A stretch of 64,000 bases of DNA from JAAYJT01 sp037446395 (GCA_037446395.1 JBBIIP010000006.1:1-64000), one strand, 5' to 3'. Counted from the stretch's first letter, positions 25,408-35,447 are shown. Numbers and translations are program-made. Notes: generated by a model from the sequence alone, not told the origin.

Positions 25408-26400
25408 GTGAAAATATTTATTTCAGGTTCTACCGGTTTTATCGGATCGCAACTCGCCCTAAAATTGGCCAGTGAGGGTCATACTGTCCATGCGCTTTAC
25501 CGGTCGTTAAAGAAAGCTTCAACGATCGTTCATCCAAATATACAGCTCTTTCAGGGCGATATACTCAACTTCGAAAGCATTGTGGCAGCCATGAAGGGAT
25601 GCGAACAAATCTATCATACCGCAGCATTTACCGAAGTTTGGGCCAGAGACGAAAAAGATATATACGATCTGAATGTTCAAGGAACATTGAATGTTCTGAA
25701 CGCCGCCAACGAACTGCAAGTCTGCGATATAGTTCTCACTTCAACCGCAGGGGTTTTTGGCCCATCAACAAACGGAGAGATCAATGAGGCAACCACTCTC
25801 CCATCCGGCTACTTCATTGAATATGAACGAACAAAGGCCATAGCTGAGAAAAGGGCACTCCAATATTTAAATGACGGGCTGAATATTCGCATTGTCAATC
25901 CGACTCGGGTCTTCGGGCCTGGAATATTGGGCACCAGTAATAGTGTCACTATCCTTATTGCCAGGTACATCCGTGGCCGGTGGAGGTTGATCCCCGGAAA
26001 TGGGAACAGCATTGGTAACTATGCCTATATTGATGATGTTGTGAATGGGCACATACTCGCAATGCGACATGGCAAGCCTGGCGAAAATTATCTGCTGGGA
26101 GGAGAGAATATCAGCTATAACGATTTCTTTAGCCTGGTCGGAAAGATTTCGGGCCATAGGCGGCTTCTGCTAAAAGTCCCGGTGCCAGTTATGTTCCTGT
26201 TGGCAGATTTTGCAATGCTGGCAAATAAATTATTTGGGATTAAACCATTTATTACCAGATGGTTGGTTAAGAAATTTAGCCACAATTGGCCCACCAGCTC
26301 TTCGAAGGCAATAAAAGAATTTGGGTATGAAATCACGCCAATCGAAATGGGAATTAAATACACCATCGAATGGCTCAAAAACTACAACCATGGCCGATAA
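25408..26400 (+). CDS. NAD-dependent epimerase/dehydratase (extended SDR)
   Basis: Protein of 330 residues beginning with GTG. The Rossmann motif GSTGFIG is at residues 7-13, Asp in FQGDIL follows the expected spacing, and the catalytic Ser/Thr (TSTAGVFG), Tyr and Lys (YERTK, near residue 138-142) are present. The family includes sugar-nucleotide epimerases, dihydroflavonol reductase-like and 3-beta-HSD-like enzymes; VWARDEKDIYDLNVQGT is typical of the dihydroflavonol-4-reductase-like subgroup. The substrate is unknown. It overlaps the following SDR gene by 11 bp. Confidence 0.85.
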   Translation: MKIFISGSTGFIGSQLALKLASEGHTVHALYRSLKKASTIVHPNIQLFQGDILNFESIVAAMKGCEQIYHTAAFTEVWARDEKDIYDLNVQGTLNVLNAANELQVCDIVLTSTAGVFGPSTNGEINEATTLPSGYFIEYERTKAIAEKRALQYLNDGLNIRIVNPTRVFGPGILGTSNSVTILIARYIRGRWRLIPGNGNSIGNYAYIDDVVNGHILAMRHGKPGENYLLGGENISYNDFFSLVGKISGHRRLLLKVPVPVMFLLADFAMLANKLFGIKPFITRWLVKKFSHNWPTSSSKAIKEFGYEITPIEMGIKYTIEWLKNYNHGR

Positions 26401-27190
26401 TTATACACTGATCACAGGAGGATCAATGGGGATTGGAAAAGCACTGGCCTTTGAGTGTGCTTCTCGTGGAATGAATCTCCTGCTCGTGGCATTGCCCGGA
26501 AAAGAACTTTCAGACACCGCAACAGAGCTTTCTGAAAAATTTGGCATAAATGTGCACATCCTGGCCATCAATTTATGCCAGGAAAAGTCGCCAGAACAAG
26601 TCTATCAATGGTGTTTTGAAAACAATTATAATGTAAATATCCTGATTAACAATGCCGGAATGGCCGGGACGAGTATTTTCGAGAAATCAAACCCGGAATA
26701 CAACGACATGAGGATCATGTTAAATATCCGTGCATTGGTTTTGCTTACACGGTTGTTTATCCCCATGTTAAAATCTTGTCCGAAGGCATACATCCTGAAT
26801 ATCGGAAGCCAGGCAGCATTTTTTCCTATCCCCTACAAAGCCGTTTATTCAGCGTCAAAAGCATTTGTGTTAAGTTTTACCCGCGCACTTCAAAATGAGC
26901 TGTCAGAAACAAATATCTCATTAACTGTTGTTTGCCCGAATGGGGTCGAAACCAATGCCGGCACTTTTGGGCGGATAAAAGCGCATGGATTTATAGGGAA
27001 ACTCACAAAGATTGATGCAATTGACCTCGCGAAAATCTCAATCAGTGCCATGCTAAGCGGAAAGGCCGTTGTGATCCCCAAAGCCGTTAACCGAATATTG
27101 CTGGCAATGAGTATGGCCCTGCCCTACTGCCTAAAAAAGAGATTGCTCAAGAAAAGTTTCCTTCGCGAAGTAAAAGTCAGTGGTCTTTAA
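26390..27190 (+). CDS. Short-chain dehydrogenase/reductase (classical SDR)
   Basis: Protein of 266 residues. The NAD(P)-binding motif TGGSMGIGKA is at residues 9-18, NNAG follows near residue 87 and the catalytic set is Ser (NIGSQAAF), Tyr and Lys (YSASK, near residue 150). A longer frame opens at 26321 inside the previous gene; ATG 26390 starts just before the first beta strand and overlaps the prior stop, indicating translational coupling. Together the two SDR proteins could act on one substrate, perhaps a lipid or polyketide-like acyl chain, but nothing in the sequence fixes it. Confidence 0.86.
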   Translation: MADNYTLITGGSMGIGKALAFECASRGMNLLLVALPGKELSDTATELSEKFGINVHILAINLCQEKSPEQVYQWCFENNYNVNILINNAGMAGTSIFEKSNPEYNDMRIMLNIRALVLLTRLFIPMLKSCPKAYILNIGSQAAFFPIPYKAVYSASKAFVLSFTRALQNELSETNISLTVVCPNGVETNAGTFGRIKAHGFIGKLTKIDAIDLAKISISAMLSGKAVVIPKAVNRILLAMSMALPYCLKKRLLKKSFLREVKVSGL

Positions 27191-27208
27191 ATCCTTGGCT
27201 TATAATAT

Positions 27209-27940
27209 CTAGAGCAGAAAATTGATGTCTGCACCGGGTTGGTATTCTACAGGTTCCTGGCCAAATTGGAACAATCGCATGGGTCTTGATCCTTTGAGTT
27301 GCATATCCTTGTTTTCGACCCAAAGCGCAGTGGCCTCGCGCAAGCCAACAACCTTCACTGCCCGGTTAATGGCCAAAAATTCATTGATTCTTTGCTCTCG
27401 CGTTTCGCCCCCATGACCTTGTGCATGAGCATCGAGATAATGTGGATTAATTTGAAAAGGAACCAGGTTGAAGCAGTTAAAACTTTCCGGTTCGATAATC
27501 GGCATGTCATTGGTGGTGCGCAGCGTTGGGCAGGCTATATTTGCTCCGGCACTCCATCCCATAAAATGCATCCCCTCGGAAATACGTTTTCTAACTGCAT
27601 CCATTATTCCGGCCTTATGCATTTCGTATACAAGGTGAAAAGTATTGCCTCCTCCAACAGCCAGCGCCTGGGCGTTTTCAACAGCAGACACAGGGTCTTT
27701 CTCTTTGTGAATGCTATAGATTTCCAAACCAAGCAAGTTGAATACACCATTTACACGCATTTCGTATGCATCATACGATGCCTGCAAACCATCGGCCAGA
27801 TTCACACCGGCCCAGGGAATAAAGAGCAAACGCTTCGCGTTGGTGCCCTTCATAAAATCGCTGATTAGCTGACGTGGCCAACCCAGGTATTCTTCTCCTG
27901 CATTTGTTGAGTTGCTGATTAGCAGTAGTCTTCGTTTCAT
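27209..27940 (-). CDS. pepE: Dipeptidase E (peptidase S51)
   Basis: Protein of 243 residues, close to family length. It hydrolyses dipeptides with an N-terminal Asp in the cytoplasm. The nucleophile lies in GWSAGANIACPTLRTTNDMP, the glutamine-amidotransferase-like elbow of PepE; AVGGGNTFHL precedes it and the catalytic-His segment INPHYLDAH follows. The SDR gene converges on it with an 18-bp gap. Confidence 0.93.
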   Translation of the reverse strand: MKRRLLLISNSTNAGEEYLGWPRQLISDFMKGTNAKRLLFIPWAGVNLADGLQASYDAYEMRVNGVFNLLGLEIYSIHKEKDPVSAVENAQALAVGGGNTFHLVYEMHKAGIMDAVRKRISEGMHFMGWSAGANIACPTLRTTNDMPIIEPESFNCFNLVPFQINPHYLDAHAQGHGGETREQRINEFLAINRAVKVVGLREATALWVENKDMQLKGSRPMRLFQFGQEPVEYQPGADINFLL

Positions 27941-28358
27941 CTTTAATCGGTTTTTTATAAATAATTATGTCAATTCATTTTAAGAGGTCAAATCTGTGTA
28001 TCAGGAGTTGCTTGCCGAGAACGAAAGTGCCATTCAGGAATAGCGTTTTCGATGTATATATTTGTTAATGAAGACCTTGTGATTAAGTACATGATTGTTT
28101 TATTGAAGGCGAAGACACAAAGTTTGGCCAAAAATAGTAAATTTTGATTTTCCGTGGCTGTCTTTGCCTGTTTGGGAACAAAATTGGCCAAATATCCCTT
28201 TCAGTATTTGACCCCTTGGGATTGAAACACTTTGAGGTTCTACAATAAAATAGCATGATGAGGGGGCTGTGCTTTGTCTGATTTTAAGTAATTTTGCACT
28301 CCTATAAATTGGTAACGTCATTCTGTGCATAACTTTCATGTGATCAACCTTTTACTTA
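27941..28358. other. 418-bp AT-rich intergenic region
   Basis: No supported gene. It separates pepE from the lytic transglycosylase gene and should hold promoters for both. Two copies of the palindrome TTGGCCAA occur about 60 bp apart (near 28122 and 28184), and TAATTTTG at 28289-28296 matches the -7 consensus for rightward transcription without a properly spaced TTG box. Short minus-strand frames here look like chance. Confidence 0.35.
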
Positions 28359-29369
28359 ATGAATAAGAAACTGGGCTTCTATTTATCTTTCATATTGGTA
28401 TTCACTGTGCTTGGAGTTATCATTTCGTGGTCATCGCTTGATAATAACAGCGACAGGGCATATTATGGGCTTTTCAAAAATTACAACCGGGCTTTTTCTG
28501 TACAAATCCCTGAAATGCTAACTTTTGCGGGCGAGACAATCCCAGTGGACAATTTTTATATTTATGAAGCAATTGATCGGGAATTTTCAATTAACACATA
28601 TTGGCATTCAAATACATTGTTAATGTTGAAACGTGCCAATCGCTTTTTCCCAATAATCGAACCCATTCTGGCAAAGCACCATGTGCCCAACGACTTCAAG
28701 TACCTGGCCATGATCGAAAGCGGGTTGACCAATGCTGTTTCACCATCGGGGGCAGCCGGCATCTGGCAATTTCTCGATGTCACTGCCAAAGAGTATAAAT
28801 TAGAAGTCTCTGCAGATGTTGATGAACGGTATCACCTGTCCAAAGCCACAGAGGCAGCTTGCAAATACCTGAAAGACAGTCATAAACTATTCGGGAGCTG
28901 GCTGATGGCAGCTGCAGCCTATAATGCAGGCAAAGACAGAATCAGAAAAGCCGTTGCCGATCAAAAGACAAACAACTATTTCGAAATGCAACTAGTCGAA
29001 GAAACTGCAAGATATGTTCCCCGCCTGATTGCTATGAAGACAATTTATGAAGATCCGGGGAATTATGGATTTTTTCTTCGTAAAAAAGACCTGTATCAAC
29101 CAATCCCCACCAATTCAATGCTGGTTGATACCACGATCAACGACCTGCCTGCATTCGCCATCAAACATCATCTGAATTATCGGATCCTTAGAGAACTCAA
29201 CCCTTGGTTGAGAAGCCATAAGCTGAACAATCAGGCACGAAAAGCATATGTGCTGCAAATCCCGAAAGCCGGTTACCTGAAGCGCAGCAAATTGCTCGAA
29301 CTGATCAAGGAAAATAACATCCCTTTCGCCGATACAATCGGTATTGCTATACCCAAACCGACCCGATAG
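28359..29369 (+). CDS. Membrane-associated lytic murein transglycosylase (SLT domain, MltD-like)
   Basis: Protein of 336 residues with an N-terminal membrane segment or signal (residues 5-25). The SLT goose-lysozyme-like domain spans about residues 100-240: catalytic Glu120 in AMIESGL, then SPSGAAGIWQF and AAAAYNAGKDRI. The C-terminal part (LPAFAIKHHLNYRILRELNPWL...YVLQIPKAGY) resembles a LysM-type binding module in degenerate form. It cleaves glycan strands to 1,6-anhydro-muropeptides. The uvrA start lies 6 bp after its stop, so the two genes are probably co-transcribed although functionally unrelated. Confidence 0.88.
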   Translation: MNKKLGFYLSFILVFTVLGVIISWSSLDNNSDRAYYGLFKNYNRAFSVQIPEMLTFAGETIPVDNFYIYEAIDREFSINTYWHSNTLLMLKRANRFFPIIEPILAKHHVPNDFKYLAMIESGLTNAVSPSGAAGIWQFLDVTAKEYKLEVSADVDERYHLSKATEAACKYLKDSHKLFGSWLMAAAAYNAGKDRIRKAVADQKTNNYFEMQLVEETARYVPRLIAMKTIYEDPGNYGFFLRKKDLYQPIPTNSMLVDTTINDLPAFAIKHHLNYRILRELNPWLRSHKLNNQARKAYVLQIPKAGYLKRSKLLELIKENNIPFADTIGIAIPKPTR

Positions 29370-29375
29370 CAACGC

Positions 29376-32282
29376 ATGGAAAATAGCAACATCAATGGTG
29401 TTTTAGTTCGTTCTGAAAATATTTCCTCGCTCGCAGAAGAAATTCAGGTGATGGGTGCGCGGGTACACAATCTCCGGAACATTGATGTTTCTATCCCGCG
29501 AAATCAATTAGTTGTAATCACAGGACTGAGCGGGAGTGGGAAATCGTCGTTGGCCTTCGACACGATTTATGCTGAAGGTCAGCGGCGATACATCGAAACC
29601 TTCTCGGCTTATGCCAGGCAATTCATCGGCAACTTAGAGCGTCCAGATGTGGATAAAATAAATGGATTGAGCCCGGTAGTGGCCATTGAGCAAAAGACTT
29701 CTGGTCGTAATCCGAGGTCCACAGTCGGCACAATTACCGAGATATATGATTTTCTGCGCCTGCTCTTTGCACGCGTTGCAACTGCATATTCTTATATTTC
29801 TGATAAACCAATGGTGCGCTACACCGAAATCCAGATAATTGCCCTGGTAATTCAGAAGTACCTGAACCATAATGTATTGATCCTCTCCCCTTTGGTGAAA
29901 GGGCGCAAAGGACATTACCGCGAATTATTCGACACCATTCGTAAACAGGGTTTTATAAAGGTGCGCATTGATGGGGAGGTAAAAGAAATTGGTTTTGGAA
30001 TGCAACTCGATCGCTATAAGGTTCATGATATCGAATTGGTGGTTGATTGGCTCAGGATAAACGAAACCAACGTAAAACGCCTCACACAATCCATTCAAAC
30101 AGCCATGCGCCACGGAAAAGGCTCCCTGATGATAATGGATGAGCAAACCGCCAATGCTGAATATTTTAGCCGTTTGTTGATGGATCCGGATTCGGGCATC
30201 AGCTATGATGAACCGGAGCCAAATACTTTCTCATTCAACTCCCCCTATGGTGCTTGCCCAAAATGCAACGGGCTTGGATTGGTATCGAGAGTGGATATGG
30301 AAAAAATTATCCCCGACCCCCTGCGAAGTATTCGCAAGGGAGGAATCGCGCCCCTTGGTGAATTTAAACCCACGTGGATTTTTAAGCAGGTAGAAGGAAT
30401 TGTGGCCAAACATGGATGCACCCTCGATACCCCCATCGAGGAGTTGCCTGAAGAAGCCATCAGTACTCTGCTGCACGGATCGCATGAAATGATCAAGGTG
30501 AAGAATGATTACCTCGGAGTTACAACAACTTACAATTTAAACTTCGAAGGAATTATCAACTTCATCCTTAACCAGGACATTGAATCAAACTCGGCGGGAA
30601 TTAAGAAATGGGCATCCGGATTCATGCTAAAAACTGATTGTTCCGAATGCAACGGCCTGCGATTGAAGAAAGAATCCTTGCACTTTCGTATAGGAAACCA
30701 TCATATTGGCGACCTCGCAAATCTAGATCTGTTGAACCTTAACGAATGGATAAAGACTGTTGAAGGCCAATTGGATGATCGAAAAAAAATAGTCGCTCAC
30801 GAAATCATCAGGGAAATACAAAATCGCATAGAATTCCTGCTTCAGGTCGGTCTGGATTATCTCTCGCTGAACCGGCCTGCATCAAGCCTTAGCGGAGGCG
30901 AATCTCAACGAATCAGGCTTGCAACCCAGATAGGATCACAACTTGTTGGAGTCCTTTATATCCTTGATGAGCCAAGCATTGGGTTGCATCAACGCGACAA
31001 TAAACGACTGATCAAATCGCTCAAAGATCTCAGAGACCTGGGCAATTCAGTAATTGTGGTAGAACACGATAAGGATATGATCATGAACGCCGACCATGTC
31101 GTGGACATTGGGCCGGGTGCCGGACGGCTCGGCGGGAAAATAGTAGCCCAGGGTTCGCCATCTCAAATGGCTCTTTGCCATACGCTAACCTGTGACTATA
31201 TCAGCGGCCGAAAGCGCATCGAAATACCCGCCGTAAGACGTTCGCCCAATGGTGCCTACATTACAATCAAGGGCGCTTCAGGAAATAATCTTAAAAATGT
31301 TGATATTTCGATTCCATTGGGAGTGCTTGTTGGCGTGACCGGTGTTTCTGGAAGCGGAAAATCAACCCTCATCAACGAAACCCTTTATCCGATTCTTAGC
31401 CGGTATTTCTATCGCAGCGATGCTCAACCTTTGCCATACGAAAACATCGATGGAATTGAACATATTGATAAAATTATTGAAATTGATCAATCGCCAATTG
31501 GCAAAACCCCGCGATCAAACCCGGCCACCTATACAGGAGTCTTCGATGAAATCCGAAAACTCTTCCACCATCTGCCCGAATCAAAAATCAGGGGATATAA
31601 ACCCGGAAGGTTTTCGTTCAATGTTAGCGGTGGGCGGTGCGAGTCGTGCAAGGGCGCAGGAGTAAAAGTGATTGAAATGAATTTTCTTCCCAACGTTCAT
31701 GTTCTGTGCGATGCTTGCCAAGGTAAACGTTATAATCGCGAGACTTTGGAAGTGCGCTATAAAGGAAAGTCAATCAGCGATGTGCTTGAAATGACCATTG
31801 AGCAATCGGTTGAATTTTTTGAGAATATCCCAATGATTATTCATAAACTGAAAACCCTCCGTGAAGTAGGCCTTGGCTATATTGCACTGGGGCAACAGTC
31901 AACCACCCTTTCGGGTGGTGAAGCACAGAGGGTAAAACTCGCATCAGAGCTTTCGCGTAAAGATACGGGAAAGACTTTATATATCCTTGACGAACCTACA
32001 ACAGGGCTTCATTTCGAAGATGTAAAAGTCTTGCTCGACGTGCTAAAGCGACTGGTTGACAAAGGAAACTCTATCATTGTAATCGAACACAACTTAGAGG
32101 TAATAAAAACCGTTGATTATATTATTGACCTTGGGCCGGAAGGCGGAGTACGCGGAGGCATGATCATTGCACAGGGAACTCCAGAGCAAATTGCCTCAAC
32201 GCCAGGAAGCTTCACAGGAGAATATCTTAAAAATGAGCTACTTGTAAAATTAGAACCAGACTCTAAAATTAATTTGAATTAA
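29376..32282 (+). CDS. uvrA: Excinuclease ABC subunit A
   Basis: Protein of 968 residues, normal for UvrA. It detects bulky DNA lesions as a dimer and loads UvrB. Both ATPase modules are complete: Walker A GLSGSGKSSLAFDT and GVSGSGKSTLINET, signatures LSGGESQRIRLAT and LSGGEAQRVKLAS, Walker B ILDEPSIGLHQRD and ILDEPTTGLHFED. The zinc-binding Cys pairs CPKC/CSEC and CESC/CDAC are present. An N-terminal extension of about 25 residues precedes the conserved VMGARVHNLRNID; a later start cannot be excluded. Confidence 0.97.
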   Translation: MENSNINGVLVRSENISSLAEEIQVMGARVHNLRNIDVSIPRNQLVVITGLSGSGKSSLAFDTIYAEGQRRYIETFSAYARQFIGNLERPDVDKINGLSPVVAIEQKTSGRNPRSTVGTITEIYDFLRLLFARVATAYSYISDKPMVRYTEIQIIALVIQKYLNHNVLILSPLVKGRKGHYRELFDTIRKQGFIKVRIDGEVKEIGFGMQLDRYKVHDIELVVDWLRINETNVKRLTQSIQTAMRHGKGSLMIMDEQTANAEYFSRLLMDPDSGISYDEPEPNTFSFNSPYGACPKCNGLGLVSRVDMEKIIPDPLRSIRKGGIAPLGEFKPTWIFKQVEGIVAKHGCTLDTPIEELPEEAISTLLHGSHEMIKVKNDYLGVTTTYNLNFEGIINFILNQDIESNSAGIKKWASGFMLKTDCSECNGLRLKKESLHFRIGNHHIGDLANLDLLNLNEWIKTVEGQLDDRKKIVAHEIIREIQNRIEFLLQVGLDYLSLNRPASSLSGGESQRIRLATQIGSQLVGVLYILDEPSIGLHQRDNKRLIKSLKDLRDLGNSVIVVEHDKDMIMNADHVVDIGPGAGRLGGKIVAQGSPSQMALCHTLTCDYISGRKRIEIPAVRRSPNGAYITIKGASGNNLKNVDISIPLGVLVGVTGVSGSGKSTLINETLYPILSRYFYRSDAQPLPYENIDGIEHIDKIIEIDQSPIGKTPRSNPATYTGVFDEIRKLFHHLPESKIRGYKPGRFSFNVSGGRCESCKGAGVKVIEMNFLPNVHVLCDACQGKRYNRETLEVRYKGKSISDVLEMTIEQSVEFFENIPMIIHKLKTLREVGLGYIALGQQSTTLSGGEAQRVKLASELSRKDTGKTLYILDEPTTGLHFEDVKVLLDVLKRLVDKGNSIIVIEHNLEVIKTVDYIIDLGPEGGVRGGMIIAQGTPEQIASTPGSFTGEYLKNELLVKLEPDSKINLN

Positions 32283-32290
32283 AGCCCAAC

Positions 32291-33022
32291 ATGATGAACA
32301 ATATAGAATCAAATAAACTCAGTCAGGAAGAACTGATCAGAAGTGCATTTAAACCAAAAACCTGGAACCAGATCAAAACACAGGACTCCTGGTCGGTGTT
32401 TAAAATCATGGCTGAGTTTGTTGACGGATATGAAACTTTGTCGCGCATCGGCCCGTGTGTTTCAATTTTTGGGTCTGCCCGAACAAAACCATCGCATAAG
32501 TATTATAAAATGGCTGAGGAAATCGCATACCTTTTGACCAAGAAGGGGTTTGGCATCATCACTGGTGGAGGGCCAGGAATTATGGAAGCAGCCAACAAAG
32601 GATCGCATTTCGGTGGAGGAAAATCGGTGGGATTGAACATTACGCTGCCACATGAGCAAACACCTAATTTGTTTATTGACCACGATAAGCTGCTTTCATT
32701 CGACTACTTTTTTGTGCGGAAAGTAATGTTCATGCGCTACGCCCAAGGTTATATAGTCCTACCGGGTGGGTTTGGAACACTTGATGAGCTTTTCGAAGCC
32801 ATCACACTCATCCAAACACATAAGCTTGTGAGTTTTCCAATCATACTTGTAGGAAGTGAATATTGGGCCGGGCTTATTCAGTGGATTAAGGAAAGGCTGC
32901 TGGAAGAAGGAAATATCAGCCCCGAAGATTTAGATATTTTCATATTGGTTGATACAGCAGAACAAGCAGTGGCTGAGATCGTTGACTTTTATAGCAAGTA
33001 TGCGCTAAAACCAAATTTCTGA
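32291..33022 (+). CDS. LOG-family protein (TIGR00730, nucleoside 5'-monophosphate phosphoribohydrolase-like)
   Basis: Protein of 243 residues. The diagnostic motif PGGFGTLDELFE is near residue 158 and GGGPGIMEAANKGS near residue 93. LOG-family enzymes remove the base from nucleoside monophosphates (cytokinin activation in plants); in bacteria they act on AMP-like substrates. It follows uvrA by 8 bp. The start could be either of two adjacent ATG codons. Confidence 0.9.
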   Translation: MMNNIESNKLSQEELIRSAFKPKTWNQIKTQDSWSVFKIMAEFVDGYETLSRIGPCVSIFGSARTKPSHKYYKMAEEIAYLLTKKGFGIITGGGPGIMEAANKGSHFGGGKSVGLNITLPHEQTPNLFIDHDKLLSFDYFFVRKVMFMRYAQGYIVLPGGFGTLDELFEAITLIQTHKLVSFPIILVGSEYWAGLIQWIKERLLEEGNISPEDLDIFILVDTAEQAVAEIVDFYSKYALKPNF

Positions 33023-33031
33023 TCCAGATTC

Positions 33032-35299
33032 TCAATTGCTTACTACTACTTTTTGATGCAAGCAAAATGACTTGCCTCCTTTTTCCGTCAGTGTAACAAT
33101 CACCATGAATATTCCTTTTTTCCAGTGCCTCGCATCAATGATTGCAGGTTCTGTTGAAAAGTGTGATTCACTTAAAATCAATCTTCCGGTGGCATCAAAG
33201 ATTTTCAAAACTGCCTGAGTATATGCAAGAGCGTTTTCTATTTTCAAAATGAAGTATTCGTTAGCCGGGTTAGGGTAAATATGAAGAATCCCCTGGTATT
33301 CACCCCTCCGATCTTTGATTCCATAAGGTTGTGGTGCAACTCCCTTGAAATAGTTCAAACCGCCTGCATAATTTCCCAAAACAAGATCCGGATAGGTGGT
33401 TGATGTTAAATATGCAACCGCGGGAGCAGTGCGTATTCCTTCCTCTGTGCCCGGTATACTTTCATCAACCAGAGTAAAACTTCCATTTAGGTTGTTGCTG
33501 ATGTTTTTATAATAAAAGGTTCGGCCTGACTCTGATCCGACAAACAACCTCAGGCTTCCGTCGTTGAGCCTGAAAATACAAGGAACGCTAAAGCCGTTGT
33601 ACGAAAGGTTCGGGTTAGTAACGTTTATATTCCCTAAATTATCCGTAATTTTTATGAAATTCGGCTGCGAAAGGCTGCCTTGGTTCATGTAAAAGCTGAT
33701 TTTTCCGTTCATCTGCCCAACCAGCAAGTCAAGCAACCCATCTGAATTCAAATCAAAAAGCTGTGGGGTGCTGTATGCTCCCACTGAAATTTTAAAGAAA
33801 TGGTTATCCCGAATTACAAAATTTATCTCTTCACTTCCTCCGCTAATATTTTCAAAAAACAACAAATTACCGTTTGCATTGCCAACAAGCATGTCGGCAT
33901 TCCCATCCCCTGTGAGATCTCCAAAAGTCGGATGTAGAGCCAATAGGCCCAACGAAGACAACCCTGCAAAATCGTCAGAAATCAATTTGAATTTTGGGGC
34001 GGAGGCAGATCCTGTGTTTTTAAAATATGCCATTCTTGATTTGTACTTGCAGGTAAGCGTATAATTAACGTAAACACAAGTATCCATGTATCCATAGTTT
34101 CCTGCAAAAAGGTCTGATAATCCATCTTTGTTAATGTCAAAAAATACTGGAGTTGCACCACCACCCAGATCAATCATGCGATCCTGGAATAGTTTATCGG
34201 TAACAAATTCAAATACAGGATTTGTGTTCGAGCCAATATTTTTATAGAACCAGTTGCTGCGTTGATGATTAGAGCGGATGAGGCTGGGGGTGAATGGGGA
34301 AGCTATTAAATCTTTTTTTCCATCCCGATCAAGATCGAGATGGCCTGCGGCAGGGAACGAAAAAAGACGCACCGGTTTTGTTGCAACCGGGAATAATGTA
34401 TCAACAGAAACCATGCGGGCCAATACATTTGTTCCTTCATTTTTTAGGAGCAGCAACGAAGCATAATCAATATCGCCAAGTACAAGGTCAACAATGCCGT
34501 CGCCGGTCAGATCTGTTGCCATAAGCGTTGATCCGGTGTGTCGTTCCTTTCCATGAGCGACATTATCATTCTCACTGAATATCAAACAGGTATCCAGCGT
34601 GATGGCATTCGACTCCTGGTTCTCGGCAAAGCGACCCCAGCAATAATTTGTTTTAATAAAGCGAAGTGAATCGCTATTTCCGAAAAGTTCAACCGATTGA
34701 TTGGTGTGCATTTCAACAAAACTCCCTAAGCCCCAAAAAGTCAGAATATCCAGGTCGCCGTCACCATCCAGGTCAAGAATTGCAGGGTAATCAACCGAAG
34801 TCACAAGTATATTGGTTTGAATACTCCCAAAAAGAGATAGGATAAATGGTTTTGTGACCTGTAAAAATGAAAGCACATCCTCTGTCACATTTTTGTAAAC
34901 TTTTATCCCGCCCGTGGTATAAGTGAAAATGTCTTTTTTGCCATCGTTGTTGTAATCAATCAATTGTATCCAATTGCTGATTGCCGGAAACCTGGTTCTG
35001 AACTCTGGTGAATAAGTGTACGAATCAATACCGGCTGAACCATTGTTGATAAACGGCAGAAGGCGGTTGCCATGCCTGTCGAATAACAATAAGTCTTCAA
35101 CGCCATCGAGGTTAAGATCTATTTGATGAAATTGGCAGGCATTGAGACCACCAACCCAAGCCAATGAAAGTTCTTTATTGTTCAAATCAACAACCTGGAT
35201 GCTTTGCTCGCGTTTAAAGCCAAAATCATTCATTTGTTGTGCTTCTGCAGGCAATCCGAAAGCAAAAAACAGCACTGTGTAGCACAGCCACTTTCTCAT
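33032..35299 (-). CDS. Secreted FG-GAP/VCBS-repeat protein with type IX secretion sorting domain
   Basis: Protein of about 755 residues when started at ATG 35299, which opens a normal signal peptide ending at AEAQ; the frame extends 20 residues further upstream. The body holds repeated Asp-rich calcium-binding-like motifs (DLNLDGVEDLLLFD, DYNNDGKKDIF, DLDGDGDLDIL, DLTGDGIVDLVL, DLDRDGKKDLIA, DINKDGLSDLF, DLTGDGNADMLVG, DLNSDGLLDLLVG) of FG-GAP/VCBS beta-propeller blades. The last ~85 residues (IYPNPANEYF through LHQKVVVSN) form a type A T9SS C-terminal domain, which directs passage through the outer membrane and surface attachment. It lies convergent with the LOG-family gene. Confidence 0.9.
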   Translation of the reverse strand: MRKWLCYTVLFFAFGLPAEAQQMNDFGFKREQSIQVVDLNNKELSLAWVGGLNACQFHQIDLNLDGVEDLLLFDRHGNRLLPFINNGSAGIDSYTYSPEFRTRFPAISNWIQLIDYNNDGKKDIFTYTTGGIKVYKNVTEDVLSFLQVTKPFILSLFGSIQTNILVTSVDYPAILDLDGDGDLDILTFWGLGSFVEMHTNQSVELFGNSDSLRFIKTNYCWGRFAENQESNAITLDTCLIFSENDNVAHGKERHTGSTLMATDLTGDGIVDLVLGDIDYASLLLLKNEGTNVLARMVSVDTLFPVATKPVRLFSFPAAGHLDLDRDGKKDLIASPFTPSLIRSNHQRSNWFYKNIGSNTNPVFEFVTDKLFQDRMIDLGGGATPVFFDINKDGLSDLFAGNYGYMDTCVYVNYTLTCKYKSRMAYFKNTGSASAPKFKLISDDFAGLSSLGLLALHPTFGDLTGDGNADMLVGNANGNLLFFENISGGSEEINFVIRDNHFFKISVGAYSTPQLFDLNSDGLLDLLVGQMNGKISFYMNQGSLSQPNFIKITDNLGNINVTNPNLSYNGFSVPCIFRLNDGSLRLFVGSESGRTFYYKNISNNLNGSFTLVDESIPGTEEGIRTAPAVAYLTSTTYPDLVLGNYAGGLNYFKGVAPQPYGIKDRRGEYQGILHIYPNPANEYFILKIENALAYTQAVLKIFDATGRLILSESHFSTEPAIIDARHWKKGIFMVIVTLTEKGGKSFCLHQKVVVSN

Positions 35300-35416
35300 G
35301 AAGAATCGAAACAAGGCTTCCGACAAAAACAAAATATTATATAATATTCTTATAATCAATATTTTAAAAAATTCTGAATGATTGATAAGAGCATCGAATT
35401 TTCCTTATTGATAAAA

Positions 35417-35447
35417 TTGGTAATTAATGCTCGAAATTCTATCTTTG
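35417..35447 (+). promoter_or_regulatory. Predicted secDF promoter
   Basis: TTG at 35417-35419 and TATCTTTG at 35440-35447 are separated by 20 bp, a full match to the Bacteroidota housekeeping promoter. Transcription would begin near 35455, giving a leader of about 48 nt before the ATG at 35503. Confidence 0.7.

Noticed and set aside
28100..28339. Short minus-strand frames between pepE and the lytic transglycosylase gene
   Set aside because: They overlap each other, lack family motifs and lie in AT-rich control DNA.
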